In this document: in pieces, positions 35,161 through 42,887 of the stretch | Position numbering within the stretch: position 1 is the stretch's first letter | Layout: each line of letters opens with the position of its first letter | Source of the DNA: VXPQ01 sp964608315 | Lineage (GTDB): Bacteria; Bacteroidota; Rhodothermia; Rhodothermales; VXPQ01 | Length of the DNA: 64,000 bases | Reading direction: 5' to 3' | Assembly: GCA_964608315.1 (NCBI GenBank) | Contig: CAZSNF010000018.1 | Location: 1-64,000, forward strand | Notes under the pieces: model-generated | What the model was told of the DNA's origin: nothing | The model's database searches: none | The model's input: the letters and a program-made list of their open reading frames with translations, nothing else | Program-made: the position numbers and the translations under genes

Positions 35161-36165
35161 TTATTCGCCCGCGGCGTCGAATGCACCCGCCTTTTTCTTT
35201 AACGCCTCGATCCAGGTTGGCAAAATGTCGTACAGATCGCCTGCGATCCCGTAGGTGGCGTGGCGAAAAACGGGGGCGTCGGGGTCCTTGTTGACGGCGA
35301 TAACGGTGCGGCTGCCCGCCATTCCCGCCACATGTTGCTGGGCGCCTGAAATGCCCACCGCAACGTATACGTCCGGCGAAACGGTTTTGCCGGTTTGGCC
35401 AATCAGCGAAGAGGCGGGGAAAAGTCCGGCCTCCATGGCGCCGCGAGACGCGCCGACGGCGGCTCCGAGCAGCGCCGCAAGTTCTTCGACCAGGCGTTTG
35501 CCTGTTTCGTCTCGCACTCCGCGTCCCGCGGCCACCACGACGGCAGCTTCGGACAGGTCGATTCCCCCGGAAGTCCCGCCCAGCGCCCTGAGGACCATTT
35601 TGCCGGACTTTTTTTCGTCGAAAGCGAAGGGAACGTCCTGGACGCGCAAGGGAGATTGGGCCGGATGTTCCGAGACAGCGTACGATCCTCCGCGCAGCGA
35701 GACCAGCACAGGGGCGCCTTCTGCTCGTACGCGGGCCATGAATTCGGCTGTGAAGACGGGACGTTTTGCTTCCACGCCGCCCTCGAACGCGTCGAAACGG
35801 GATACGTCGGGGAGGGCGGGCGCCGCCATGCGCACAGCGAGGGCGCCGAGGATTTCCCGCACGGTTTCCCCGGAGGGGAGCACGAAGACGTCGGGGGCGG
35901 CTTGTTCGGCGATGCGGACCAGCGCGTCGGCCAGGGGGGCGCCTTGCGGAATCTCGCTGCGCGACGCAAACAGCGGATCGGTTACGACGAACGCTTCTTC
36001 TATTCCATAGCGCGCCAATTCCCCGAGGCAGGCATGGGGCGCGTCGGACGCCACGGCGGCGGCCACGCTTTTCCCGCCGATTTCCCGGCACCGGGAAAGG
36101 GCTTCCAGCGACGGGCGCGTAATGCGTCCATCCCGAATTTCAACGAAAACAAGCAAGCGCGCCAT
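35161..36165 (-). CDS. etfA: electron transfer flavoprotein subunit alpha
   Basis: ETF alpha subunit (334 residues), which binds FAD and passes electrons from acyl-CoA dehydrogenases to the respiratory chain. The C-terminal FAD-binding block is intact: GASRGAMEAG, SLIGQTGKTVSPDVYVAVGISGAQQHVAGM, IVAVNKDPDAPVF in the form TVIAVNKDPDAPVFRHA, and GDLYDILPTW. The gene follows etfB on the same strand. An acyl-CoA dehydrogenase that could use it is encoded at 61 kb. Confidence 0.94.
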   Translation of the reverse strand: MARLLVFVEIRDGRITRPSLEALSRCREIGGKSVAAAVASDAPHACLGELARYGIEEAFVVTDPLFASRSEIPQGAPLADALVRIAEQAAPDVFVLPSGETVREILGALAVRMAAPALPDVSRFDAFEGGVEAKRPVFTAEFMARVRAEGAPVLVSLRGGSYAVSEHPAQSPLRVQDVPFAFDEKKSGKMVLRALGGTSGGIDLSEAAVVVAAGRGVRDETGKRLVEELAALLGAAVGASRGAMEAGLFPASSLIGQTGKTVSPDVYVAVGISGAQQHVAGMAGSRTVIAVNKDPDAPVFRHATYGIAGDLYDILPTWIEALKKKAGAFDAAGE

Positions 36166-36189
36166 GCTGCGTTGCGGGCGAAGCGGTTT

Positions 36190-36265
36190 TGATCAACGTG
36201 TCCTCAAGTCCGCAAATATCAGAGGTTGCGAGGGGTGCGCTGGCGGGGAGCGACGAAGGGAATCA
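36190..36265 (-). repeat. Family A fragment overlapping the etfB 3' end
   Basis: GATCAACGTGTCCTCAAG, CGCAAATATCAGAGGTTGCGAGGGGTGCGCTGG and CGACGAAGG match family A on the reverse strand. The part from 36219 lies inside the etfB reading frame and encodes its last residues. Confidence 0.7.
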
Positions 36266-37001
36266 GGACGTCGAGCGCTTCGTCCCACGCTTCGTCCAGC
36301 ATGCGCGCCGGCGGGCGGTCCGGCATGGCTTCGTAGCGTTGCACGCGCATGGCGGGCAATCCGACGGGCGCTTTCACGGTTTTCACCCGGATCGGTTTTT
36401 TTCGAGCCGCCACAATGCTTCGTATATTCGGAATGCGCGGGTCGCACATATTGTTGGAGCAGGAAATTACGCAGGGCGTTTCCACGCGCGTAATTTCCTG
36501 ATGCGCATCCGCTTGCCTCGTGACCAGCAGGCGTCGGGCGCCGGGTTCGGCGGGGTCTGGCTCCAGCGCAATGGCGTTGCCGACGAAGGGCAACCCCAGC
36601 AATTCGGCCAGCATGGCGGGCGTTACGCCTGCGTCGGTGTCCTGCGCCTGTTTGCCGCATACGATCGCATCGAACGTTTCCGTCCTGCAATGATCCGCAA
36701 GAATTTGCGCGCAGGCCTGTCCGGCGGGCGGTTCGCCGCTATCCCGGACATGGAGGCGCACGCCCGCCGCCGCTCCCATGGCCAGCGCCTTGCGCAGCGC
36801 TTCCTCGGCTTCGGGCGGACCGGCCAGCACGGCGCGCACTTCCCCCCCGTATCGTTCGGTAAAGGCGATTGCGCCTTCCGCCGCCGAGGCGTCGAACGCA
36901 TTCAGCGCCATGCGTCCCGCGCTCGCATCGATGCGACCGTCCTCGACGCGCAACAGCGACGTTGCGTCGGGCGTCTGTTTGATGCAAACAATAAACTTCA
37001 T
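36219..37001 (-). CDS. etfB: electron transfer flavoprotein subunit beta
   Basis: ETF beta subunit (260 residues), which binds AMP and docks with dehydrogenases. Typical blocks: KFIVCIKQTPDA at the start, AMGAAAGVRLHVRD, DAIVCGKQAQDTDAGVTPAMLAELLGLPFV and the ETF-beta signature region VETPCVISCSNNMCDPRIPNIRSIVAARKKPI. The last dozen or so residues (IPFVAPRQRTPRNL) are not family-like and are translated from a family A repeat, so the native C terminus seems to have been replaced. It is upstream of etfA, with 53 bp between them. Confidence 0.92.
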   Translation of the reverse strand: MKFIVCIKQTPDATSLLRVEDGRIDASAGRMALNAFDASAAEGAIAFTERYGGEVRAVLAGPPEAEEALRKALAMGAAAGVRLHVRDSGEPPAGQACAQILADHCRTETFDAIVCGKQAQDTDAGVTPAMLAELLGLPFVGNAIALEPDPAEPGARRLLVTRQADAHQEITRVETPCVISCSNNMCDPRIPNIRSIVAARKKPIRVKTVKAPVGLPAMRVQRYEAMPDRPPARMLDEAWDEALDVLIPFVAPRQRTPRNL

Positions 37002-37016
37002 ATCTCCTATATTTTA

Positions 37017-37061
37017 GGACACGCTGATTAAATCTACTTCGATCAGCGCTTCATGTTCGCA
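37017..37061 (+). repeat. Family A left-end fragment
   Basis: GGACACGCTGATTAAATCTACTTCGATCAGCGCTTCATGTTCG is the family A left end only. It lies between the divergent etfB and the OMP-like gene and so sits in their promoter space. Confidence 0.8.
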
Positions 37062-37098
37062 TCCTGTGCCTGTTCACGCAGCCCTCGCCGCTACAGCC

Positions 37099-37623
37099 AT
37101 GAAAATCGTTCGTTTTTTTCTCGCATTCGCCTTCCTGACGGCTGGCGCGCAGGCTGCTATTCCGCTCGTTCGCGCGCAGGAGATCGCCGTTCCGGACAAT
37201 CCCTCTCGTTTCGGAATCAGTCTTAATTCCATGTACAGCAGCGAGCATGGCGTGGGCACAGGTTTTCGGGGGCGGGCTTCCATTCCGGTCAACGCGGACA
37301 TATCGACCGCGCTGGAGCTTGGGGTCACGGGGTTTGTGTTCGAGGGGTGGAAAGGCGCCGATTATCTTTTCGATCCGCAGATTTCGCTCATTATCACGCC
37401 GCCGCCCGCCCGATCGCGCGCCGGATATTTCTTTCTTGGCATGGGGGGATACCTTCCGCTTGCAGGCAACAAGGGCCTGAGCGGTCCCACGATTCATATA
37501 GGGGCCGGACGGGCGCACGGATTCGGCGAATCCGCCATGTTCTACGAAATAAGCCCCACGCTCATTATCGGCAGCGATCACCTGGGCTTTTCAATGCCTC
37601 TGCGGATTGGCCTCATCTTCTGA
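37099..37623 (+). CDS. small outer-membrane-like exported protein
   Basis: A 174-residue protein with a signal peptide (IVRFFLAFAFLTAGAQAAIP, cleaved near LVRAQ). The rest is a series of short alternating strands (GFRGRASIPVNADISTALELGVTGFVF, GYFFLGMGGYLPL) and ends in an aromatic residue (GLIF), all typical of an outer-membrane beta-barrel of about eight strands. No specific family is recognised. The start at 37099 is taken because it begins the signal peptide; an in-frame start at 37066 is less likely. The stop codon directly abuts the GTG of hemW. Confidence 0.7.
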   Translation: MKIVRFFLAFAFLTAGAQAAIPLVRAQEIAVPDNPSRFGISLNSMYSSEHGVGTGFRGRASIPVNADISTALELGVTGFVFEGWKGADYLFDPQISLIITPPPARSRAGYFFLGMGGYLPLAGNKGLSGPTIHIGAGRAHGFGESAMFYEISPTLIIGSDHLGFSMPLRIGLIF

Positions 37624-38892
37624 GTGGCGTCCCTGTATCTTCATATCCCTTTCTGTACGCAACGCTGCATCTACTGCGATTTCTATTTTACGACGACGCG
37701 GGCGTCCCGGGCGCCGTTTCTGAAGGCCATGCACGCCGAACTGGCGCATTACGGGGCGGAATACGGCCTGCGAGAACCCGTTGAGACCATCTATTTCGGG
37801 GGCGGGACTCCGTCGTTGTTGTCTGCCCGCGCCCTCGGGGATTTGCTGGACGAGATTCATCGTGTTTTCCGGACCGCCGACGTATGCGAGACGACGCTGG
37901 AGATGAACCCGGACGATGCGGACCTTGACTACCTGCGCGCGCTTCGTTCCCTTGGATTCGACCGGTTGAGCATCGGGGCGCAATCGTTTTACGAGGCGGA
38001 CCTGGCGTTTCTGAACCGGAGCCATACGCCGGAGCAGGCCGCGGGGGCCATAGAACGGGCGCAGCAGGCGGGGTTCGATAACTTGTCCGTCGATCTTATT
38101 TTCGGCATTCCCGATCAGCCGGAGGAATACTGGCGCGCCAATGTGCAGAAACTGGTTCAGCTGGGCGCGCCGCATCTCTCGACGTACGGATTGACCATAG
38201 AGGAGCGCACTCCGCTTCGCAAGATGGTGGCGCAGGGGAGCGTAACGCCCGCCCCGGACGAGGAATTTGCGACGCGCTTTCTGTTCGCGATGGATTTTCT
38301 GCGGGAACAGGGCTACGAACACTACGAAATATCGAGTTTCGCGCTGCCGGGCAGGCGGTCCCGGCACAACGAGGGCTACTGGCGGCACGCCAATTATCTT
38401 GGATTCGGCCCGTCCGCGCATTCGTTCTGGTGGGAGGGGCGGAGCGAGGCGGGCGGAGGATCGGGAGTTGCGGCTGCGGAACGGATTGGCGCGGCGGGGG
38501 AGGAGGCGGGCAATGGAGCGGTCCGAACGGGTACGGAGAATGGATCGGTCCGCAAGTCCGCTGCGGTCGCCCGCCGCTGGCGCAACGAAGCCAATCTGCG
38601 CAAGTACGAAGCGCTTGCGGAGCAGCGTACGCCTCCGGTAGAGGAGGTGGATGTCCTGTCGCGGAAGATGCTGGCGGACGAGTATGTCTTTTTGCGGCTT
38701 CGCACGTCGGACGGGCTGGACGTTCATCGCCTGCAACGGGCGTACGGCAGGGATATTTTGTCCGACAAGCCCGATTTGCTTGTTTCGCTTGAGCAGGAAG
38801 GGTATGTGGAGTGGGTCGGGAAAGGCCGTCTTTGTCTTACGGACGCCGGGAAACTGGTGTGCGATTCGGTGGTGCAGGGGTTGGTGGGGTGA
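37624..38892 (+). CDS. hemW: radical SAM protein HemW (coproporphyrinogen III oxidase-like)
   Basis: Radical SAM protein of the HemN/HemW type (422 residues). The N terminus is the HemW form: LYLHIPFCTQRCIYCDFYF with the cluster cysteines C11, C15 and C18. ETIYFGGGTPSLL, DNLSVDLIFGIPDQ and RHNEGYWRHANYLGFGPSAHSFW follow. HemW proteins are heme chaperones rather than true oxidases. A Gly/Ala/Glu-rich insert of about 45 residues (about 275-320) separates the HSFW block from RRWRNEANLRKYE, where relatives have few residues. GTG start, next to the preceding stop. A decayed copy of its last 59 bp lies at 40908. Confidence 0.93.
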   Translation: MASLYLHIPFCTQRCIYCDFYFTTTRASRAPFLKAMHAELAHYGAEYGLREPVETIYFGGGTPSLLSARALGDLLDEIHRVFRTADVCETTLEMNPDDADLDYLRALRSLGFDRLSIGAQSFYEADLAFLNRSHTPEQAAGAIERAQQAGFDNLSVDLIFGIPDQPEEYWRANVQKLVQLGAPHLSTYGLTIEERTPLRKMVAQGSVTPAPDEEFATRFLFAMDFLREQGYEHYEISSFALPGRRSRHNEGYWRHANYLGFGPSAHSFWWEGRSEAGGGSGVAAAERIGAAGEEAGNGAVRTGTENGSVRKSAAVARRWRNEANLRKYEALAEQRTPPVEEVDVLSRKMLADEYVFLRLRTSDGLDVHRLQRAYGRDILSDKPDLLVSLEQEGYVEWVGKGRLCLTDAGKLVCDSVVQGLVG

Positions 38893-39182
38893 GGGGGGAG
38901 TGGCTCCCAGCCCTCGACAATCAATTCCGTTCGTCCGCCGCGGGATGATGGGGGCAGGACGGGGGGAGTGGCGGGGCGCCGGGTTGGGCGGAGTGGCGGG
39001 TTGTTTTGCTTGGCGGGCACAACGTTTCATTACGATCAGACGCTATTGGAACCGGGTAACGGGGCCGCGTGTATAGTAAAAGGGTTTTTCTTTTTTTGAA
39101 ATTCTGCTGCCTGGCGGTCAGAGCGAATTGGCGGGCGCAAGATCGGAACGGACGGGACATTCACTATGGAGGAAGGGGAACG
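38893..39182. other. Gap after hemW with toxin-antitoxin leader
   Basis: G-rich sequence (38893-39000), then the leader motif GGAACCGGGTAACG at 39048 and an AT-rich stretch with a T-run (39080-39105). A candidate promoter for the HTH gene at 39183 should lie here. A ribosome-binding site GGAAGGGG precedes its ATG. Confidence 0.4.
39048..39085 (+). repeat. Toxin-antitoxin leader repeat, copy 1
   Basis: GGAACCGGGTAACGGGGCCG followed by CGTGTATAGTAAAAGG. A second, slightly diverged copy is at 40418. Both stand upstream of genes that start with nearly the same peptide (EQITVSVDSDVAN or EQIIVSVDSDVAN), so leader and gene start have been duplicated together. Confidence 0.7.
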
Positions 39183-39687
39183 ATGACAGAGCAGATAACC
39201 GTTTCGGTCGATTCTGACGTGGCTAACGTTGTGGTTTTTCCCATCGCCGAACAGGTAAGGGAATTGCTCGCGGCCCTGTCGCTCAACAAGTCGCAGCTTG
39301 CCCGGATTCTCCGCGTGACGCGCCCCACCATATACGAATGGTTGCAAGGAACGGCCTAACTATACGAATTCGAAGCGACTGAACGCCCTGTTTCGCGTAC
39401 TTGGACGCGCCTCGGTGTCCAGTTCGAGCCCGCTTAATGCGCGTTTCGTTCGTCATCCCGTGGAATCCGGCGCGCCGTCTCTTGTCGATCTGTTGGGCGA
39501 GAAGCAGATGAACGAAAATCGTTTGGTCGAGGTTATGAAACAGGCTCAGCGGCTCGCCGATATGGCTTCCCAACGCAGGGAAAGCCGGGAAGATTGCCTG
39601 CGGCTTCTTGGCTTTGAGGAGCCGGGTCGGGAACAGCGGAGAGATCAACTCGCAAGGAATGTGGCGCTCAAGGATTGGCCTGTGTAG
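39183..39687 (+). pseudogene. HTH-type antitoxin-like gene broken by a frameshift
   Basis: The first part (58 codons from ATG 39183) begins TEQITVSVDSDVANVV and continues into a helix-turn-helix, LLAALSLNKSQLARILRVTRPTIYEWLQG, then hits TAA at 39357. From about 39365 another frame reads on without a stop as NSKRLNALFRVLGRASVSSSSPLNARF and onward to 39687 (RESREDCLRLLGFEEPGREQ). The join is smooth, so one frameshift near 39355-39366 probably split a gene of about 165 codons. The N-terminal 16 residues match those of the antitoxin at 40557, which suggests a recombinant front end. Confidence 0.65.
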
Positions 39688-39758
39688 TAGAATATGTCCG
39701 AGTCGTTCGATAGCAGTGCGATTGTGGCTCGCGCCATGCATAGCGCATGAAACCATGA

Positions 39759-40106
39759 ATGCAGTTAAACGGTTGCCGGCGCGGTTTTTTTGTATCTGAG
39801 AGTGGCCGAATGCCTGTGCGCGAGTGGCTGCATGGGCTTTCGGAGGACGAACGGAAACGCATTGGGGACGATATTCGAACAGCGGAGTTCGGGTGGCCTG
39901 TAGGGATGCCCCTATGCCGTTGCATACGAAGCCACGGAGGGCTTTGGGAAGTGCGGACAAGTCTTCCAGGGAACAGGATTGCCCGTGTTCTGTTCTGCAA
40001 CCATGAAGGCGAGATGATCTTGCTTCATGGCTTTATCAAGAAATCCCGGAAGACGCCGAAATCCGATCTCCGCTTGGCGATTAAGAGAATGAGAGGCTTG
40101 AAATGA
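39759..40106 (+). CDS. RelE/ParE-superfamily toxin (HigB / phage Gp49-like)
   Basis: A 115-residue toxin of the Gp49/HigB branch of RelE-like mRNA interferases: MPVREWLHGLSEDERKRIGDDIRTAEFGWPVGMPLC, LWEVRTSLPGNRIARVLF and MILLHGFIKKSRKTPKSDLRLAIKR are family blocks. The N-terminal codons are doubtful: in this frame they read QLNGCRRGFFVSES. The +2 frame from ATG 39755 reads NAVKRLPARFF, which is the normal start of this family, and meets this frame at a run of seven T (39785-39791). It overlaps the XRE antitoxin by 4 bp. Confidence 0.8.
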   Translation: MQLNGCRRGFFVSESGRMPVREWLHGLSEDERKRIGDDIRTAEFGWPVGMPLCRCIRSHGGLWEVRTSLPGNRIARVLFCNHEGEMILLHGFIKKSRKTPKSDLRLAIKRMRGLK

Positions 40107-40396
40107 TCCACGATATAGAGAAAGGGCGCCCTGGTCAGTTCTTTGACGATTATCTCAAGGAACAGGGTATCTATGAGACAACTACTGAACAAGCTGTAAA
40201 GCGCGTACTGGCCTTTCAACTCGCCGAGGCGATGAAGCAACAAGGCATCTCCAGGATGGAAATGGCGCGCCGCCTCCGTACGAGTCGGTCGCAACTCGAC
40301 TGTCTGCTTGATCCCGGGCAAGATGGCGTGTCGGTTGGCGTACTGGCCCGCGCTGCAAAAGCGGTTGGTCGGGAACTTCGGCTCGAACTTGTTTGA
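40103..40396 (+). CDS. XRE-family antitoxin (HigA-like)
   Basis: A 97-residue antitoxin with a helix-turn-helix: LAEAMKQQGISRMEMARRLRTSRSQLDCLLD (about 41-71), followed by GVSVGVLARAAKAVGRELRLEL. It overlaps the toxin gene by 4 bp (ATGA), in the toxin-first order usual for HigBA. It is expected to neutralise the toxin and to repress the operon. Confidence 0.88.
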   Translation: MIHDIEKGRPGQFFDDYLKEQGIYETTTEQAVKRVLAFQLAEAMKQQGISRMEMARRLRTSRSQLDCLLDPGQDGVSVGVLARAAKAVGRELRLELV

Positions 40397-40417
40397 ATGG
40401 AAGTCTGCCATGCCTGC

Positions 40418-40456
40418 CGGAACCGGGTAACGAGGCGATGCATATAGCAACAAGGC
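40418..40456 (+). repeat. Toxin-antitoxin leader repeat, copy 2
   Basis: GGAACCGGGTAACGAGGCG followed by ATGCATATAGCAACAAGG, the counterpart of 39048-39085, upstream of the antitoxin at 40557. Confidence 0.7.
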
Positions 40457-40556
40457 ACGAGCATAACTCCGGCTCGGAGCCGTGTCTATGGCTCCAGAGT
40501 GCGTACGTACAAATCTGGCGCTCGAAGTGAATAGCGATTACTTTGAAGAAAGAGCA

Positions 40557-40781
40557 ATGCGAGAGCAAATAATCGTTTCGGTCGATTCCGACGTGGCCAA
40601 TCTCTACCGTTCGGTTTCAAACCAGGAGCGCCGTAAACTGGATTTGCTGGTCAACTTGCGGTTGCGCGACGCCGCCGAATCCAGGGGATCGCTTCAGGAC
40701 ATCATGCAGGAAATCAGTCGCAATGTGCAACGGCGCGGCCTGACTCCAGGTATCTTGCAGTCCATTCTGGACGAGGGATGA
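40557..40781 (+). CDS. small antitoxin of a PIN-type toxin-antitoxin pair
   Basis: A 74-residue protein, REQIIVSVDSDVANLYRSVS, then an amphipathic helix region (QERRKLDLLVNLRLRDAAES) and a C-terminal helical tail ending LQSILDEG. Size, charge and the PIN-toxin remnant directly downstream in the same frame support an antitoxin role. ATG 40557 follows a GAAAGAG ribosome-binding sequence. The partner toxin has lost its N-terminal part, so this may be an orphan antitoxin. Confidence 0.65.
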   Translation: MREQIIVSVDSDVANLYRSVSNQERRKLDLLVNLRLRDAAESRGSLQDIMQEISRNVQRRGLTPGILQSILDEG

Positions 40782-40787
40782 GGCGTT

Positions 40788-40913
40788 TTGGAATTGGTTG
40801 TCAACGGCAATGCAGCATGCGTCGTTACCGGTGATGACGACCTGCTTGTTCTGCATCCGTTTCGTGGCGTGGAAATTGTAACGCCAGCCGATTTCCTGAA
40901 ATCGCTTCTCTGA
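40788..40913 (+). pseudogene. PIN-domain toxin remnant (C-terminal fragment)
   Basis: Forty-one codons reading LELVVNGNAACVVTGDDDLLVLHPFRGVEIVTPADFLKSLL. The VTGDDDLL segment matches the C-terminal catalytic aspartate motif of PIN-domain ribonucleases, and TPADFL is their usual last helix. The first about 90 residues of the domain, with the other catalytic acids, are missing. The fragment therefore cannot be an active toxin. Confidence 0.7.
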
Positions 40914-40966
40914 CAGGTGCAGGTAAACTGGTGGGCGATTCGGTGGTGGAAGGGTTGCCGGGGGAG
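40908..40966 (+). repeat. Decayed duplicate of the hemW 3' end
   Basis: Aligns without gaps to 38834-38892; the best block, AAACTGGTGNGCGATTCGG plus TGGTG, is identical except for one base. Translated it reads LTGAGKLVGDSVVEGL against LTDAGKLVCDSVVQGL in HemW. The two copies flank the 2-kb toxin-antitoxin patch as direct repeats. Confidence 0.7.
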
Positions 40967-41018
40967 GCACAAATCCTTATCTTGGAAACCGGGTTTTCAG
41001 GGACTACTCATTGTAACT

Positions 41019-41459
41019 ATGGGCAAGAATCAGGGCTATGCCGTTGATGAATATAGAATCGTCAATGGTCACAACATTGAGGTCAAGGCGCACGTCCATG
41101 CCAAATTCGACGGAATCTTGAGAAGCGTCGATTTTACGGGTACGGTTCCGCTTGAGCGTTTGATAGAATATGCGCTTAAACACTCGAAATTGATCCTTGC
41201 GGGCAATATCCGACAGCAATCGGGCGTGAAGGGGCCACAGGCGACCTGGGATGCTGATGCTCGTGAAAAGTACGAGCGTCTTTGGGTGCTTGCACAGGAG
41301 CAGGGCGTCGATTTTCTGAATCCGGAACCGTCGGATCCGGCAGAAAAACTTCGCGCACGCCTTGATCTGCTGTTTGATATGCAGGCAGAGTTGCCCAATG
41401 TGAGTCTTCAAACGGCCATAGAGGATCTGAAGGAGCAAATTCGAAGGTTGGGAGGGTAG
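41019..41459 (+). CDS. hypothetical protein
   Basis: A 146-residue protein of no recognised family. The N-terminal half is predicted strand-rich (EYRIVNGHNIEVKAHVHAKFDGILRSVDFTG), and the C-terminal half helical and charged (WDADAREKYERLWVLAQEQG, EKLRARLDLLFDMQAELP). ATG 41019 is preferred; the upstream in-frame codons overlap the hemW-tail duplicate. It is convergent with the helicase gene, with 21 bp between the stops. Confidence 0.55.
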   Translation: MGKNQGYAVDEYRIVNGHNIEVKAHVHAKFDGILRSVDFTGTVPLERLIEYALKHSKLILAGNIRQQSGVKGPQATWDADAREKYERLWVLAQEQGVDFLNPEPSDPAEKLRARLDLLFDMQAELPNVSLQTAIEDLKEQIRRLGG

Positions 41460-41480
41460 ATGTTTTCTATGTAGTGCTCG

Positions 41481-42887
41481 TCAAGCCCAGAGCCACTCCA
41501 GGTCAGAGAAGGCCAGTGCTTTATCGAAGTTCTCGATATTGTCACGGACGTTGAGAATGAGGCAGCGGTCGCTGCCGCCGTTCAGCGGTCCCCGTAAGCC
41601 TCTGCCTATCATCTGAAAATAAAGATTCGGACTGTACACCGGTCTGGCCACGATGATGGCACGGGTCGTGGGTGCATCGAAACCTTTGCGGAATACGCCG
41701 TAATTGACGAGCGCTTTAATATCGCCGTTTCGAAATTCCTCAACCACTCTACGGCGTGTTGCCGTTTCCGTGTTGCCGCTTACGGCGCGTGACACGATCC
41801 CCTCACGATTGAGGAGTGCCGCCACGGTTTGGGCGTGCTCGACCGACGTTGCGAAAATCAGGACAGGCCAATCCGGTTTAACATGTGTTTCGTAGGCTTG
41901 AATGATTCGTTTGGTGCGTTCGGAATCGGATGCTATGCGATCCTCCACACTTGTTGGGAGCCAGGCTCGCATGTGCTGCACTGTTCCCGATCCTCGCACG
42001 AATTTTAACATCTCTTCTATTTCTTCCTCGTATAATCGAAACGTTCCGCCATCAATGGTTTCGTGGTCTGCTTGAGCGAGCACCTCCATGTCTTGCAATT
42101 CCTTGATCACCTTTTGCGGGTCATCGCTGGAAAACGCTCCTGCATCGAGTCGTTTGCGGCCATACCTGTTGGCAAGCCAAGCAGTTTCTTCTTCGTTGTG
42201 TCCTCTGTAAGGCGTTGCGGTAAGGCCAAGAAGGAATGGCTCATCGTTCTTTTGCCAGCGCGTCAAACCGATTTCCTGCATGACCGAAGTAGCGGTCGGA
42301 GCAATAGAACGATGCGCCTCGTCGAAGACGACCAACTTGAAATCCGCCAGGAATTCGTATTCGTCACGTCGGTTGGAGAACCTTGCATTGAGTGTCTGAA
42401 GCGTTGCAACGATGACATGCAAGTCGCTGGTTGGTTGTGGCAGAGGCTGCCCGCCCCACATTCTGGAGATGCGAAGTCGTGACGATTCAGCGCCTTCGCT
42501 CGACCACACCTGACGCCATGCTTCTACTGCCTGTTCGCACAATTCGTCGCGGTCCGCGATCCATAGGATTCCGCCCCGGAAGCAGTTCTTACTTATGGAT
42601 TCGACGATTGCTTGTACAGCCACGCGGGTTTTGCCGGATCCGGTCGGCATGCTGATCATCCCGCGCCGTTCGTCACCATTTCCATGTTTTCCGTTCAGCA
42701 GTGCCCGAACATTCCCGGCGATGGTTCGCTGGTAGTCATGAAGCGGCGGAAGCGAATACGGACCTTCGATTTCCAGAAAAGGATCGCGCTTTTTGTTTCG
42801 TTCTCCGGCCCATTCGGCAGAGAATCCGAGGGAGCGAACAAAACGGACGGCTCGATTTGATCCAGCCCATTTCGATGGGGGATCGAG
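41481..42887 (-). CDS. SF2 (DEAD/DEAH) helicase half, separated by an in-frame TGA
   Basis: An SF2 helicase module of 468 codons. Motif Q-like LPPLHDYQR, Walker A MPTGSGKTRVA, DEAH box VVFDEAHRS (motif II), TATPYRG (motif III) and motif VI MIGRGLRGPLNGG are present, so both RecA-like domains are complete. The frame is continuous with the upstream ATPase gene; only the TGA at 42888-42890 intervenes. The 76 codons between that stop and the first ATG (42659) contain no ATG, GTG or TTG. Starting at the ATG would cut into the helicase core just before Walker A, so this is probably the rear half of one broken gene, not an independent gene. Confidence 0.85.
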   Translation of the reverse strand, partial: LDPPSKWAGSNRAVRFVRSLGFSAEWAGERNKKRDPFLEIEGPYSLPPLHDYQRTIAGNVRALLNGKHGNGDERRGMISMPTGSGKTRVAVQAIVESISKNCFRGGILWIADRDELCEQAVEAWRQVWSSEGAESSRLRISRMWGGQPLPQPTSDLHVIVATLQTLNARFSNRRDEYEFLADFKLVVFDEAHRSIAPTATSVMQEIGLTRWQKNDEPFLLGLTATPYRGHNEEETAWLANRYGRKRLDAGAFSSDDPQKVIKELQDMEVLAQADHETIDGGTFRLYEEEIEEMLKFVRGSGTVQHMRAWLPTSVEDRIASDSERTKRIIQAYETHVKPDWPVLIFATSVEHAQTVAALLNREGIVSRAVSGNTETATRRRVVEEFRNGDIKALVNYGVFRKGFDAPTTRAIIVARPVYSPNLYFQMIGRGLRGPLNGGSDRCLILNVRDNIENFDKALAFSDLEWLWA

